Under the pieces are notes generated by a model, which had not been told where the DNA came from, did no database searches, and saw only the letters and a program-made list of their open reading frames with translations. A stretch of 64,000 nucleotides of DNA from Lachnobacterium bovis DSM 14045 (GTDB lineage: Bacteria > Bacillota > Clostridia > Lachnospirales > Lachnospiraceae). A program made the position numbers and the translations under genes. The stretch is from NCBI RefSeq assembly GCF_900107245.1, contig NZ_FNPG01000007.1, forward strand, positions 91,929-155,928. The letters run 5' to 3'. Below, one piece after another: positions 9,225 to 19,104 of this stretch. Each line of letters opens with the position of its first letter. Within the stretch, counting starts at the first letter, position 1.

Positions 9225-10820
9225 GTGAGTAATTTAAGAAGTGAAATTGAAAAAAGAAGAACATTTGCCATAATCTCGCATCCAGATGCTGGTAAGACAA
9301 CATTAACGGAAAAATTTCTTTTATACGGAGGTGCTATTAATTTGGCGGGTTCCGTAAAAGGAAAGGCAACTGCTAGACATGCTGTATCAGATTGGATGGA
9401 AATTGAAAAACAAAGAGGTATTTCAGTAACGTCTTCTGTTTTACAGTTTAATTATGGTGGATATTGCATTAATATTCTTGATACACCTGGACATCAAGAT
9501 TTCTCGGAGGATACATATCGTACTCTTATGGCAGCTGATTCTGCTGTAATGGTAATTGATGCAAGTAAAGGTGTTGAGGCGCAAACAAGAAAACTATTTA
9601 AAGTTTGTGTGATGAGACATATTCCAATCTTCACATTCATCAATAAGATGGATAGAGATGCTAATGATACTTTTGATTTGTTAGAGGATATTGAAAATGA
9701 ATTAGGAATTGAGACATGTCCTATTAACTGGCCAATTGGTTCAGGTAAACAATTTAAAGGTGTTTATGATAGAGAAACTAAAAAAGTTATGACTTTTTCT
9801 GATACATTAAAAGGTACAAAAGAAGGAACGGAAAAAGAAATAGACATTGATGATCAAGTACTTGAAGAAGAAATAGGAACAGAATTTAAAGAAAAACTAT
9901 TAGAAGATATTGAACTTTTAGATGGAGCTGGGGCTGAATTTGATATTGAAAAAGTATCAAAAGGTGAACTTTCACCAGTGTTCTTTGGTTCAGCATTAAC
10001 CAACTTCGGTGTAGAAACATTTTTGCAGCACTTTTTGAAAATGACATATTCTCCGTTGGCAAGAAATTCTGATAAAGGATTAATTGATCCATTTACAAAT
10101 GATTTTTCTGCTTTTGTATTTAAAATTCAAGCAAACATGAATAAAAATCATAGAGATAGAATTGCTTTTATGAGAATATGTTCAGGTAAATTTACAGCTG
10201 GAATGGAAGTTACACACGTTCAGGGTGGCAATAAAAAGGTTAAATTATCTCAGCCTCAACAGATGATGGCTGATGAGAGAAAAATCGTTGATGAAGCTTA
10301 TGCAGGTGATATTATAGGTATTTTTGATCCTGGAATTTATTCTATAGGTGATACTTTGACAACAGCTAAAGATAAATTCTCTTTTGAGGGAATTCCTACA
10401 TTTGCTCCAGAGCATTTTGCTAGATGTTCATTAATCGATTCAATGAAGAGAAAACAGTTTGTAAAAGGCGTAACACAGATTGCACAAGAAGGTGCCATTC
10501 AAATTTTTCAAGAATACAAGGGTGGTATGGAAGAAATCATTGTAGGTGTAGTAGGCGTTCTGCAGTTTGATGTTTTAAAATTCAGACTTAAGAGTGAGTA
10601 TAATGTTGATATAAGATTAGAAAACTTACCATATGAGTATATTCGTTGGATTGGCAATCCAAAAGACGTCAACATTGATACTCTTTCAGGTACATCAGAT
10701 ATGAAGAAGGTTAAAGACATGAAAGAACGTCCATTGTTATTATTTGTTAATGAATGGAGTATAGGAATGACTTTAGATCGTAACGAAGGTTTAATTTTAG
10801 AAGAGTTTTCTAAAAATTAA
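9225..10820 (+). CDS. prfC: Peptide chain release factor 3 (GTPase)
   Basis: Translational GTPase that recycles RF1/RF2 after termination and helps quality control. The 531-residue protein starts with RRTFAIISHPDAGKTTLTEK, carrying the G1 P-loop at about 18-25. It then shows G3 DTPGHQDFSEDTYRTL and G4 NKMDRD, followed by beta-barrel domain II and the RF3 C-terminal domain. The length and the FSEDTYRTL signature distinguish it from EF-G. The GTG start has CGGAGGA 4-5 bp upstream. A strong terminator lies about 100 bp downstream. Confidence 0.95.
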   Translation: MSNLRSEIEKRRTFAIISHPDAGKTTLTEKFLLYGGAINLAGSVKGKATARHAVSDWMEIEKQRGISVTSSVLQFNYGGYCINILDTPGHQDFSEDTYRTLMAADSAVMVIDASKGVEAQTRKLFKVCVMRHIPIFTFINKMDRDANDTFDLLEDIENELGIETCPINWPIGSGKQFKGVYDRETKKVMTFSDTLKGTKEGTEKEIDIDDQVLEEEIGTEFKEKLLEDIELLDGAGAEFDIEKVSKGELSPVFFGSALTNFGVETFLQHFLKMTYSPLARNSDKGLIDPFTNDFSAFVFKIQANMNKNHRDRIAFMRICSGKFTAGMEVTHVQGGNKKVKLSQPQQMMADERKIVDEAYAGDIIGIFDPGIYSIGDTLTTAKDKFSFEGIPTFAPEHFARCSLIDSMKRKQFVKGVTQIAQEGAIQIFQEYKGGMEEIIVGVVGVLQFDVLKFRLKSEYNVDIRLENLPYEYIRWIGNPKDVNIDTLSGTSDMKKVKDMKERPLLLFVNEWSIGMTLDRNEGLILEEFSKN

Positions 10821-10920
10821 TGCAAGACTAATTATGTGTTATTATGCAAATTTGTCTTGGCTTTAATAATTATTTAAAGGCGCTTGTAACATTATACATA
10901 TTATATATCATAAAATTTTT

Positions 10921-10966
10921 AGCGATTGAATTAAAGCAAGGAAGCGAAAATTCAATCGCTTTTTAT
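10921..10966 (+). terminator. Rho-independent terminator after prfC
   Basis: A perfect 12-bp stem (10921-10932 with 10949-10960), a 16-nt loop and a TTTTT tract. A weaker CAAGAC/GTCTTG hairpin lies just upstream. Confidence 0.85.
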
Positions 10967-11156
10967 GTATAAATATTTAATCATAAATAATAGAAAAATC
11001 ATAAAGATTCTTAATAGCTATCAAAATAAAAAAATGTGTGTAGTTATATTTGCCAAAAGGTTCAAACATGTATTATAATTATATGGCGGCGATAAAAGTA
11101 ATTCGTAAAGATATAGTAATTAGATGAATTTTTAGAAAAAATATATAAACAAAATA

Positions 11157-11185
11157 TTGACAAAGTATTTGAATCACGATATTAT
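11157..11185 (+). promoter_or_regulatory. Distal sigma-A promoter upstream of recA
   Basis: TTGACA (11157-11162), a 17-bp spacer and TATTAT (11180-11185). This lies in the 553-bp stretch between the prfC terminator and recA, which otherwise holds no gene I can support. A transcript from here would have a leader of about 330 nt containing the inverted repeat at 11319-11391. Confidence 0.6.
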
Positions 11186-11318
11186 TATACAAGTCAAGTG
11201 ATAGATTATTAAGTTCTATGAATTTTCTATATTTCTATATTTCGTATTTTATAAATCCCGTTGATACTAGAAAATAGATTATATGTTAAGAAATCTTATT
11301 AAGAAGTTTTATTATGTA

Positions 11319-11391
11319 TTGATTTGTTTTTACAACTATGTTTGTTTTTTGCGCGCAAAAACTAATTAAAGTATATAATAAAACAAATCAA
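11319..11391. repeat. Nested inverted repeat upstream of recA
   Basis: Perfect 12-bp arms (11319-11330 and 11380-11391) enclose a perfect 16-bp palindrome TTTTTGCGCGCAAAAA (11346-11361). A TATAAT (11374-11379) sits just inside the right arm. No reading frame uses it. It could be an operator or a structured leader element. It does not match the Firmicutes LexA box. Confidence 0.6.
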
Positions 11392-11462
11392 GTAAAGAAA
11401 AAAGTTCGAAGAAGACTAATGTAAGGAATAATCGAATAATTTCATAAAAATGAGTAAGTTAC

Positions 11463-11491
11463 TTGACATCAAAAATAGTATAACATAAAAA
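11463..11491 (+). promoter_or_regulatory. Proximal promoter of recA
   Basis: TTGACA (11463-11468), a 17-bp spacer and TAAAAA (11486-11491), giving a leader of only about 20 nt. I looked for a GAAC-N4-GTTC type SOS box around it and did not find a convincing one. Confidence 0.6.
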
Positions 11492-11518
11492 TGAACATTG
11501 ATTAAAAGGAGATAAAAG

Positions 11519-12616
11519 ATGGCAAAAGAAGATAAGTTAAAGGCATTAGATGCGGCGATTTCACAAATTGAAAAACAGTATGGAAAAGGTTCTATCATGA
11601 AACTTGGTGAAAATGCAGCTGATATGAATGTAGAAGCAGTTCCTACTGGCTCATTGAGCTTAGATATAGCATTAGGTGTAGGAGGACTTCCAAAGGGACG
11701 AATCATTGAAGTATATGGTCCTGAATCATCAGGTAAAACAACAGTTGCATTACATTGTGTTGCTGAAGTTCAAAAAAGAGGTGGTATTGCAGGTTTTATA
11801 GATGCTGAGCATGCTCTAGATCCTGCATATGCAAAAAATATAGGTGTAGATATCGATAATTTATATATTTCTCAACCAGATAATGGAGAGCAAGCACTTG
11901 AAATTACAGAGACAATGGTACGTTCAGGGGCAGTTGATATTGTGATTGTCGATTCAGTTGCTGCTTTAGTTCCAAAAGCTGAAATTGATGGTGATATGGG
12001 TGATTCACATGTAGGTTTGCAGGCTAGACTTATGTCTCAAGCTTTGAGAAAATTAACAGGTGTTATCAGCAGATCAAAATGTACAGTTATTTTTATCAAC
12101 CAGTTAAGAGAAAAAGTAGGTGTTATGTTTGGAAATCCAGAGACAACAACAGGTGGTCGTGCATTAAAATTCTACTCATCTGTTCGATTAGATGTTAGAA
12201 GAGTTGAAACATTAAAACAAGCTGGAGAAGTGATTGGTAATCATACAAGAGTAAAAATTGTAAAAAACAAGGTAGCACCACCATTTAAAGAAGCAGAATT
12301 TGATATTATGTTTGGACAAGGTATCTCTAAAGAGGGGGATATTCTTGATTTGGCAGCAAACATTGATATAATCACAAAATCAGGTGCATGGTATTCTTAT
12401 GAAGGTGAAAAGATTGGCCAAGGAAGAGAAAACGCTAAAACATATTTAAGAGAAAACCCAGAATTTAGAGATATGATTGAGGCAAAAGTAAGAGAGCATT
12501 ATTTTAGCAATGATGAAGAAGAAACAGATGAAAAATCAGACAAAACTGATAGCAAAGCAGCAAAAGATACAGCTAAAAAAGCAGCATCTGATTCAGCACA
12601 AAAGGATAACAAATAA
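11519..12616 (+). CDS. recA: Recombinase RecA
   Basis: ATP-dependent strand-exchange protein and SOS co-protease; 365 residues. Walker A is GPESSGKTT at 67-75. The [11 protein letters not shown], Walker B-like [12 protein letters not shown] and [22 protein letters not shown] segments are characteristic. The C-terminal 30 residues are Lys/Asp/Ala-rich, as in many RecA tails. AAAGGAG lies 7-8 bp before the ATG. recX overlaps its stop codon by one base, indicating coupled translation of the recombinase and its modulator. Confidence 0.99.
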   Translation: MAKEDKLKALDAAISQIEKQYGKGSIMKLGENAADMNVEAVPTGSLSLDIALGVGGLPKGRIIEVYGPESSGKTTVALHCVAEVQKRGGIAGFIDAEHALDPAYAKNIGVDIDNLYISQPDNGEQALEITETMVRSGAVDIVIVDSVAALVPKAEIDGDMGDSHVGLQARLMSQALRKLTGVISRSKCTVIFINQLREKVGVMFGNPETTTGGRALKFYSSVRLDVRRVETLKQAGEVIGNHTRVKIVKNKVAPPFKEAEFDIMFGQGISKEGDILDLAANIDIITKSGAWYSYEGEKIGQGRENAKTYLRENPEFRDMIEAKVREHYFSNDEEETDEKSDKTDSKAAKDTAKKAASDSAQKDNK

Positions 12617-13239
12617 TGAATGACATATCTGTTACGTCAATTAAGCCAATTACAAAGAAAAAGTTTAAAGTAAGATTTGACAACGGAATAGAGGTCGAAC
12701 TTTATAAAGGGGATATTAAAACATTTGATTTATTTGACGGTTGTACATTAGATGGTAGTAAACAGAAAGAATTCTTTACTGATTTTCTTGGAAAAAGAGC
12801 TACTAAAAGGGCTATGCATATTTTGGAAAAAGCAGATAGAACCGAACAGGAAATAAGAGATAAGTTGAAGAAGAATTCATATCCTGAAGAGTGCATTGAT
12901 ATAGCAATTAATTATCTATATAGTTATCATTATTTAGATGATGAAAGGTATGCACAAAATTATGTCATGTTTTATAATGATACTAGAAGCCAACAAAAAA
13001 TCAAATTTGATCTTCAAAGGAAAGGCGTAAGCAGAGATATTATTAATAGTGTTTTAGAAGAATATTATTTGGATAATGAACTTGATCAAATAAAAAAATG
13101 GATTGAAAAAAAACACTTTGATATTGAAAAAGCAGATGCAAAAGGTTTTAATAGGATGTATTCATTTTTACTTAGGAAGGGTTTTAAAAGTTCAAATGTG
13201 TTAAAAATGTTGAAAAAAGATAATTTTTATGATGATTAA
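12616..13239 (+). CDS. recX: RecA regulator RecX
   Basis: Small helical regulator that binds RecA filaments. The 207 residues contain the tandem three-helix repeats of RecX: AMHILEKADRTEQEIRDKL, the HYLDDERYAQNYVMFY segment and QQKIKFDLQRKGVSRDII. The ATG overlaps the recA stop (TAATG). There is no clear ribosome site of its own beyond the recA 3' end, which fits coupling. Confidence 0.92.
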   Translation: MNDISVTSIKPITKKKFKVRFDNGIEVELYKGDIKTFDLFDGCTLDGSKQKEFFTDFLGKRATKRAMHILEKADRTEQEIRDKLKKNSYPEECIDIAINYLYSYHYLDDERYAQNYVMFYNDTRSQQKIKFDLQRKGVSRDIINSVLEEYYLDNELDQIKKWIEKKHFDIEKADAKGFNRMYSFLLRKGFKSSNVLKMLKKDNFYDD

Positions 13240-13271
13240 CTACAAAATTTACTTTGAAACCTTCTATTTGC

Positions 13272-13300
13272 TTGACAGAAGTGTACAAAAAGGATAAAAT
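13272..13300 (+). promoter_or_regulatory. Sigma-A promoter for rny
   Basis: TTGACA (13272-13277), a 17-bp spacer and TAAAAT (13295-13300), 80 bp before the rny start. Confidence 0.75.
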
Positions 13301-13379
13301 TTAAGTGTTGTAAATTATGACATTGAAAGTTATGTTTTTGTTATATGTACAATGAAAATTTAATAAGGGAGGTGCTCCT

Positions 13380-14924
13380 GTGTCGACGATTATAGTGGGT
13401 ATCGTGACGTTTGTTCTTACCGCTGCATTAGTGTGGTTCGTTTCATCATGGCATCAGAAGACATCAGCAGATTCTAAGATTAATCGTGCTGAAGAGCAGG
13501 CTCGTGGAATAATCGATAATGCCGTTAAATCAGCAGAAGAGAAAAAACGAGAAGCTATGCTTGAAGTCAAGGAAGAATCAATTCGTACAAAGAATGAGCT
13601 TGATAAAGAAATCAAGGAAAGACGTTCTGAAATATCTCGTAATGAGAGAAGAATTAATCAGAAGGAAGAAAACCTTGATAAGAAACTCGAAGCCATGGAA
13701 AGACGAGAACAGAGTTTTAATGCTAAGGAAGAACAATTAGCAAAGCAAAAAGACAAAATTGCAAAGCTAAATGAACAAAGATTACAGGAACTAGAAAGAA
13801 TCTCCGGATTAACCTCTGAACAAGCAAAAGAATATCTCTTAAAAACCATTGAAGAGGACGTTAAACTTGATACTGCTAAGATTATCAAGGAAATGGAATC
13901 TCAAGCAAAAGAAGAAGCAGGAAAAAAGGCAAAAGAATATGTTATAACAGCAATTCAGAAATGTGCAGCTGATCATGTGGCTGAAACAACAATATCTGTT
14001 GTTCAGTTACCTAATGATGAGATGAAAGGTAGAATCATAGGTCGAGAAGGACGTAATATTAGAACACTTGAGACGATGACAGGTGTTGATTTAATTATTG
14101 ATGATACACCAGAAGCTGTGATACTATCTGCGTTTGATCCAATCAGACGAGAAGTAGCAAGAATTGCCTTAGAAAAGTTAATTGTAGACGGACGAATTCA
14201 TCCGGCTAGAATCGAGGAAATGGTTGAAAAAGCTAAGAAGGAAGTAAACCAAATGATTCATGAAGCTGGAGAAAGTGCAGTATTAGAAGTTGGAGTTCAT
14301 GGTATTCATCCAGAGTTGGTTCGATTACTTGGTAAAATGAAGTTTAGAACAAGTTATGGACAGAATGCTTTGAAACATTCGATAGAAGTGGCACAGTTAG
14401 CAGGATTATTAGCTTCAGAAGTAGGAGAGGATGTACGTTTAGCAAAGAGAGCTGGTTTATTGCATGACATTGGAAAAGCAGTTGATCATGAAATGGAAGG
14501 GTCTCATGTGCAATTAGGAGCTGAGCTTTGTAAGAAGTATAAAGAATCAGGCTTAGTGATTAATGCGGTTGAAGCTCATCATGGGGATGTTGAGGCTGAG
14601 TCGTTAATTGCATGTTTAGTACAAGCTGCAGATACGATTAGTGCTGCTAGACCAGGTGCAAGACGTGAAACATTAGAGACATACTCTAATAGATTAAAAC
14701 AATTAGAGGATATCGCAAACGGTTATAAGGGTGTAGAGAAATCATTTGCAATTCAGGCAGGTAGAGAGATTAGAATAATGGTTGTTCCTGAACAAGTAAG
14801 CGATGCAGATATGGTACTTATGGCTAGGGATATTTCAAAACAAGTTGAAGATGAATTAGAATATCCTGGACAGATTAAGGTTAATGTAATTCGTGAATCT
14901 AGAGTTACCGATTATGCAAAGTAG
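13380..14924 (+). CDS. rny: Ribonuclease Y
   Basis: Membrane-anchored endoribonuclease that initiates mRNA decay in Firmicutes; 514 residues. It has an N-terminal transmembrane helix (about 2-21) and a long charged coiled coil (about 30-190). A KH RNA-binding domain follows ([17 protein letters not shown] around 215), then an HD phosphodiesterase domain with [12 protein letters not shown] and the EAHHGDVE segment. The GTG start is preceded by AGGGAGGTG. The gene has its own promoter and terminator and is therefore monocistronic. Confidence 0.98.
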   Translation: MSTIIVGIVTFVLTAALVWFVSSWHQKTSADSKINRAEEQARGIIDNAVKSAEEKKREAMLEVKEESIRTKNELDKEIKERRSEISRNERRINQKEENLDKKLEAMERREQSFNAKEEQLAKQKDKIAKLNEQRLQELERISGLTSEQAKEYLLKTIEEDVKLDTAKIIKEMESQAKEEAGKKAKEYVITAIQKCAADHVAETTISVVQLPNDEMKGRIIGREGRNIRTLETMTGVDLIIDDTPEAVILSAFDPIRREVARIALEKLIVDGRIHPARIEEMVEKAKKEVNQMIHEAGESAVLEVGVHGIHPELVRLLGKMKFRTSYGQNALKHSIEVAQLAGLLASEVGEDVRLAKRAGLLHDIGKAVDHEMEGSHVQLGAELCKKYKESGLVINAVEAHHGDVEAESLIACLVQAADTISAARPGARRETLETYSNRLKQLEDIANGYKGVEKSFAIQAGREIRIMVVPEQVSDADMVLMARDISKQVEDELEYPGQIKVNVIRESRVTDYAK

Positions 14925-14940
14925 AATTTAAAAATTTTTT

Positions 14941-14970
14941 GCCAGTAGTTGTCATAACTACTGGCATTTT
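14941..14970 (+). terminator. Rho-independent terminator after rny
   Basis: A perfect 10-bp stem (14941-14950 with 14956-14965), loop GTCAT, then ATTTTG. Confidence 0.8.
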
Positions 14971-15054
14971 GTTATTATAGGAATAAAATATAACAGTATG
15001 TATAGTATATATGATTTTATAGTCATAAATAAAGACTACATAAGGAGAAATAAA

Positions 15055-15618
15055 ATGACCAAGAAGAAAGATTATAAAGTAAAAAGAATAAAGAGGGATT
15101 TGGTATATAAAGGTTCAATTTTGGACATATATGCAGATACAATGGAATTAGAGAACGGAAAACAAGAAACATGGGATTTTGTTTCGCATCGAATGGGAGC
15201 TGCGTGTGTTGTTCCTGTATTGCCAAATGGAAACATACTTTTGGTTAGACAGTTTAGACCTGCTTTAGATAGGGAAACAATAGAGTTGCCAGCAGGCTGT
15301 AGAGATAGTTTAAATGAAGATACATTTGATACTGCCAAAAGAGAACTTGAAGAAGAAACAGGATATAGTTCGAATGAAATTTCACCCCTATTAAAATTAA
15401 AATCAACAGTTGCTTTTTGTGATGAATTTATAGATGTATATCTTGCAGAAAACATTTTTTCAATTGGAAATCAAAAACTTGATGAAGAAGAAGAAATTGA
15501 TTTAGAAGAATACAGTCGAAGCCAGTTAGAGGAATTAATTTATTCTGGTAAAATACAAGATTCAAAGACAGTATCTGGCTTGATGGCATATTTTAATTTG
15601 TGTAATAAAAGAAAATAA
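15055..15618 (+). CDS. NUDIX hydrolase, probable ADP-ribose pyrophosphatase
   Basis: Probably hydrolyses ADP-ribose or related nucleoside diphosphate sugars. The 187-residue protein shows the full Nudix box: a Gly in PAGC, a Glu five residues on, then REL-x-EE-x-GY (pattern Gx5Ex7REUxEExGU) in the region AGCRDSLNE to KRELEEETGYS. The preceding LLVRQFRPAL and ETIELPAG segments are typical of the ADP-ribose pyrophosphatase branch. The ATG at 15055 has AAGGAG 7 bp upstream. The in-frame ATG at 14998 has no ribosome site. It is followed 64 bp later by aroD. Confidence 0.9.
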   Translation: MTKKKDYKVKRIKRDLVYKGSILDIYADTMELENGKQETWDFVSHRMGAACVVPVLPNGNILLVRQFRPALDRETIELPAGCRDSLNEDTFDTAKRELEEETGYSSNEISPLLKLKSTVAFCDEFIDVYLAENIFSIGNQKLDEEEEIDLEEYSRSQLEELIYSGKIQDSKTVSGLMAYFNLCNKRK

Positions 15619-15682
15619 AACCGAAAAAAAACCAAACAAATAAAACGAATAAATAAAAAATGAATAGGAGTTGTTTCTAATT

Positions 15683-16450
15683 ATGATTAATGTTAAACAA
15701 GAATTAATGAATAAAATTTTAAAGGGAGACCATGAGGTGCCAATAATTTGTGTTCCAATTGTTGAAAAAAATAAAGATGATATTATAGCTGCATTTAAAG
15801 AGTGTTATGAGAACAAAATTGAGGCCGTAGAATGGAGAGTTGATTTATATGAGGAAATAAATAGTCCTAATGAGATTAGATACGTTCTAGAGGCTGTTGA
15901 AGATTATACAAGGGATATGTTATTGATTTATACAGTAAGGACTAAGCAACAAGGCGGAGAAATTGAGGTTGATGAATCAAAATTGATAGATTTGTATGAT
16001 GTTGCTTCAGAATCTCAGGTCGTTGATTTTATAGATGTTGAATGTTTTTCAGTTAAATCTCCAGGTAAAGTTATTGCCAGAATACATGAAAATGACAAAA
16101 AAGTAATAGTTTCGCATCATGAGTTTTTAGAAACACCTGAAGAACCAGTGCTATTTCACATTTATGAAGATTTGTTTCAAACAGGCGCAGATATAGTTAA
16201 AATAGCAGTTATGCCTAAAAATTCAAATGATGTAGTAAGGTTGCTTAAATTTACATGTGATGTAAAGGAAAAAAATCCTAATAAACCTTTGATAACTATT
16301 TCAATGGGAAAATTGGGAACAATATCAAGAATAACTGGCGAAATATTTGGCTCTGCTATTACATTTGCAACATTAGGTAAAAAAAGTGCACCAGGACAAT
16401 TAACGCAAGAAAATGTGAAAGAAATTCTAGATGTTATTCATAAAGCATAG
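15683..16450 (+). CDS. aroD: 3-dehydroquinate dehydratase, type I
   Basis: Shikimate-pathway enzyme converting 3-dehydroquinate to 3-dehydroshikimate through a Schiff base; 255 residues, normal for type I. EWRVDLYEE in the first strands, the catalytic His pair in SHHEF and the Schiff-base Lys in VKIAVMPK are visible, with the SMGKLGTISRI and SAPGQL segments near the end. The frame extends to a TTG at 15671, which abuts the ribosome site. ATG 15683 is therefore chosen although its spacing to AGGAG (12 bp) is long. No other aro genes lie nearby. Confidence 0.94.
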   Translation: MINVKQELMNKILKGDHEVPIICVPIVEKNKDDIIAAFKECYENKIEAVEWRVDLYEEINSPNEIRYVLEAVEDYTRDMLLIYTVRTKQQGGEIEVDESKLIDLYDVASESQVVDFIDVECFSVKSPGKVIARIHENDKKVIVSHHEFLETPEEPVLFHIYEDLFQTGADIVKIAVMPKNSNDVVRLLKFTCDVKEKNPNKPLITISMGKLGTISRITGEIFGSAITFATLGKKSAPGQLTQENVKEILDVIHKA

Positions 16451-16575
16451 TTGTATATGTGTGGAACATCGCCATGTGAGAAAAGAAATATAACACAATA
16501 TGGAATAAGAAGAATGAATAAAACAATATAAAAAGTTATATAATAAATAGTATAAAAAAATAATCAGAAAAAAAT

Positions 16576-16620
16576 AAAATGCTTCATTAGAGAACAGAGT
16601 TCAATAATGAAGCATTTTTA
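16576..16620. terminator. Bidirectional terminator between aroD and glmS
   Basis: A perfect 14-bp stem (16576-16589 with 16605-16618), A-rich on the left and T-rich on the right, so it can end both converging transcripts. Confidence 0.88.
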
Positions 16621-16640
16621 GTTAAATACAGTGAGTTATA

Positions 16641-18458
16641 TTATTCTACTGTAACTGATTTAGCAAGGTTTCTAGGTTGATCTGGATTTACACCTCTACC
16701 TGTTGATGTGTAGTAAGCAATCATTTGTAAAATTACAACAGATTCGAAAATTGTAAATTCATCTGCAACAGGTGGAATATGAATGTGTACATCACAAATT
16801 GTTTTATCTGTGATAACTTCATCTTTACTAATAAGAGTTACATAAGCACCTCTGGCTTTTACTTCTCTGATGTTTGAAATAACTTTGCTATAAACATGAT
16901 CCTGTGTAGCAATTGCAATAACTGGAACACCATCACTAATTAAAGCAATAGTACCGTGTTTTAATTCACCAGCTGCATAAGCTTCAGCGTGGATATATGA
17001 AATTTCTTTTAATTTTAAAGAACCTTCCATAGAAAGAGTATAGTCTAATCCACGACCGATAAAGAAGGCATTTGTAGCGTTTGTCATACGTTTTGTAAGT
17101 TCTGCAACTTTATCTTCCTGAGTCAATACAGTTTTAATCATTTCTGGTACTTTTGTAAGGTTGTTAATAAATTCTTTAGCATCTTCAACACTTAAGCGAT
17201 TTGTTACAAGACCTAATTTACATCCTAATAAGTACATACTTGCAACTTGAACAGTGTATGCTTTTGTACTAGCAACAGCAATTTCAGGGCCTGCATGAGT
17301 ATATAATACATAGTTACTTTCTCTAGCGATAGATGAGCCTTTAACATTAACAACAGATAATGTTTTTTGAGTATATTTCTTAGCTAATCTTAAAGCTTCA
17401 AGAGTATCGATTGTTTCACCAGATTGAGAAACAACGATTACCATTGATTTATCTGTGATAACTGGTCTTTCATATCTGAATTCAGAAGCAATAGCTACGT
17501 TTACAGGAATTCCAAGTTTATTTTGGATGAATGTTTTACCAACCATTCCAGCATACATAGCTGTACCGCAGGCAATAATTGTTATATCAGAACAATCCTC
17601 AAAGAAAGAATCAGGAATATTATCATCTTCGAAGAATGGAAGAGAATCTTTGATTCTTGGGCTGATAGTACGATTGATTGCACGAGGTTGTTCGTGAATT
17701 TCTTTAATCATGTAATGAGGATATCCTTCTTTTTCAGCTGCTGTAACGTCCCAGTTTACTTCTAAATATTCTGGTTCAACAGGATTTCCTTTTAAATCTT
17801 GAAGAGTAAATCCATTGTCTTCCATTGTGAGAATAGTAAATTCAGGAACAATAAAATAACGTCTAGAGAATGTAATAAATGCAGTTAAATCAGATGCCAC
17901 GAATGTACCTTCCTCAGTATGAGTAGCAACCATAGGACTAACATTTCTTACACAGTAAATTTTACCAGGGTTATCTTTGAACATGATACAGAATCCAAAT
18001 GAACCTTTGAAAAGAGGTACTGTTTTTTTGATTGTTTCAATTGGATCTCCATCAAACATTTTATCAAATAATGCAGCAGCAACTTCAGTATCTGTTTCAG
18101 ATTTTAAAGATGACTGTAATTCATATTTTTCAATAATTTCGTGGTAGTTTTCAATGATTCCGTTATGAATCAAAGTTACTTTTCCAACTTTATGAGGATG
18201 AGCGTTTAAATTAGATACTCCACCATGAGTTGCCCATCTTGTATGACCGATACCACAAGTTGAAGAGTTATCGTCATCACAAATAGCACGTAAATCGTTT
18301 ACTTTACCAGCAGTTTTTCGGATTGAAATATGTCCTCCATTATCTTTGAAGAAGGCGATACCAGCACTATCATAACCTCTGTATTCAAGCTTTGCTAATC
18401 CATCTAACAAAATATCTTGGGCTTCTTTCTTTCCTGTAAAACCTATAATTCCACACAT
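16641..18458 (-). CDS. glmS: Glutamine--fructose-6-phosphate aminotransferase (isomerizing)
   Basis: Makes glucosamine-6-phosphate from fructose-6-phosphate and glutamine, the entry step to UDP-GlcNAc. The 605-residue protein begins MCGIIGFTG, so Cys2 becomes the N-terminal nucleophile of the glutaminase domain. YRGYDSAG and GHTRWATHG are in the first 100 residues. Two SIS isomerase domains follow (CGTAMYAG, VSQSGET, STKAYT) and the protein ends NLAKSVTVE, as in the family. AAAGGAGA precedes the ATG. Its leader contains a glmS ribozyme, giving product feedback. Confidence 0.98.
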   Translation of the reverse strand: MCGIIGFTGKKEAQDILLDGLAKLEYRGYDSAGIAFFKDNGGHISIRKTAGKVNDLRAICDDDNSSTCGIGHTRWATHGGVSNLNAHPHKVGKVTLIHNGIIENYHEIIEKYELQSSLKSETDTEVAAALFDKMFDGDPIETIKKTVPLFKGSFGFCIMFKDNPGKIYCVRNVSPMVATHTEEGTFVASDLTAFITFSRRYFIVPEFTILTMEDNGFTLQDLKGNPVEPEYLEVNWDVTAAEKEGYPHYMIKEIHEQPRAINRTISPRIKDSLPFFEDDNIPDSFFEDCSDITIIACGTAMYAGMVGKTFIQNKLGIPVNVAIASEFRYERPVITDKSMVIVVSQSGETIDTLEALRLAKKYTQKTLSVVNVKGSSIARESNYVLYTHAGPEIAVASTKAYTVQVASMYLLGCKLGLVTNRLSVEDAKEFINNLTKVPEMIKTVLTQEDKVAELTKRMTNATNAFFIGRGLDYTLSMEGSLKLKEISYIHAEAYAAGELKHGTIALISDGVPVIAIATQDHVYSKVISNIREVKARGAYVTLISKDEVITDKTICDVHIHIPPVADEFTIFESVVILQMIAYYTSTGRGVNPDQPRNLAKSVTVE

Positions 18459-18492
18459 GTTTTATAAAATCTCCTTTTGTATAACTATAATT

Positions 18493-18640
18493 TATATGGA
18501 TGTAGTTTTTTGTTAAAAGGTTACCCCCTTATTTTGTTGCTACATGCGTTCCCATATAAAAACGTCCAAGCATCCGCCGAATAATTCGATAACTTGGAAC
18601 CTCGTCAACCAATTCTAGAATTGGTACATGGCGCTAAAGT
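18493..18640 (-). promoter_or_regulatory. glmS ribozyme-riboswitch in the glmS 5' leader
   Basis: Read on the minus strand, the leader carries the conserved glmS ribozyme core. AGCGCC is at 18635-18630 with the expected cleavage between A18635 and G18634. The P2 hairpin ACCAATTCTAGAATTGGT follows, then GACGAGG, then GTTATCGA and CGGCGGATGC. A P4-type stem is formed by TATATGG/CCATATA and ATGTAG/CTACAT (18540-18558 with 18493-18505). In this class glucosamine-6-phosphate acts as cofactor for self-cleavage, destabilising the mRNA. Boundaries are approximate. Confidence 0.95.
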
Positions 18641-19104
18641 TTTTAACTTTTCGAAATTCAGTGCCTCCTTATAAACTGAACTATAATAGTGTATCATAAA
18701 ACTTAAAAAAAATATACTAGAAAAAACAAATATAATTATTCATTGACTTAGGCAATTTCACTACAAACATATTTTTTACAATTTTTATCTGACATAATAT
18801 TGTATTAAACAAATTATAAAGTTGGAAAAAGATATAACGTTTGATATGATAGGGAATATGTATGCTTCTGTTTTTAAACAACGTATACGAAATACTTACA
18901 ATAATATATAAAAAAATGAAAAATAAATAAAATATAAAGAGTATAAAAGAAAAATAAATAAAAAATGAGCTAATTATTAAAAAAAAAAAAAAACCAATAA
19001 CTCTATTGAATTTATGTTGAAATAGTAATATATTAAAGCAAGCCGTGATAAAAAGAAAAAACAATTAATGTTGTTTTTGTAGTAACATTGGAAGGAACTG
19101 TATT
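18641..19104. other. A+T-rich intergenic region between divergent glmS and a small ORF
   Basis: The left part is the start of the glmS leader; a TATTAT on the minus strand near 18685-18695 is a possible -10. The rest is A+T-rich with a run of about 14 A near 18979. A 115-codon minus-strand frame here is low in complexity, Ile/Phe-rich and lacks a ribosome site, so I do not call it. Nothing else can be supported. Confidence 0.5.

Noticed and set aside
11463..11520. Possible LexA/SOS box near recA (GAACATTGATT)
   Set aside because: Only one half matches GAAC; the second half of the GAAC-N4-GTTC pattern is missing.
11416..11706. Minus-strand frame of 96 codons over the recA start
   Set aside because: Antisense shadow of recA and its promoter; no ribosome site or family resemblance.
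18717..19064. Minus-strand frame of 115 codons rich in Ile, Phe and Leu
   Set aside because: It lies in very AT-rich DNA with a long poly-A run, has no ribosome site and no recognisable motif. It looks like a chance frame.
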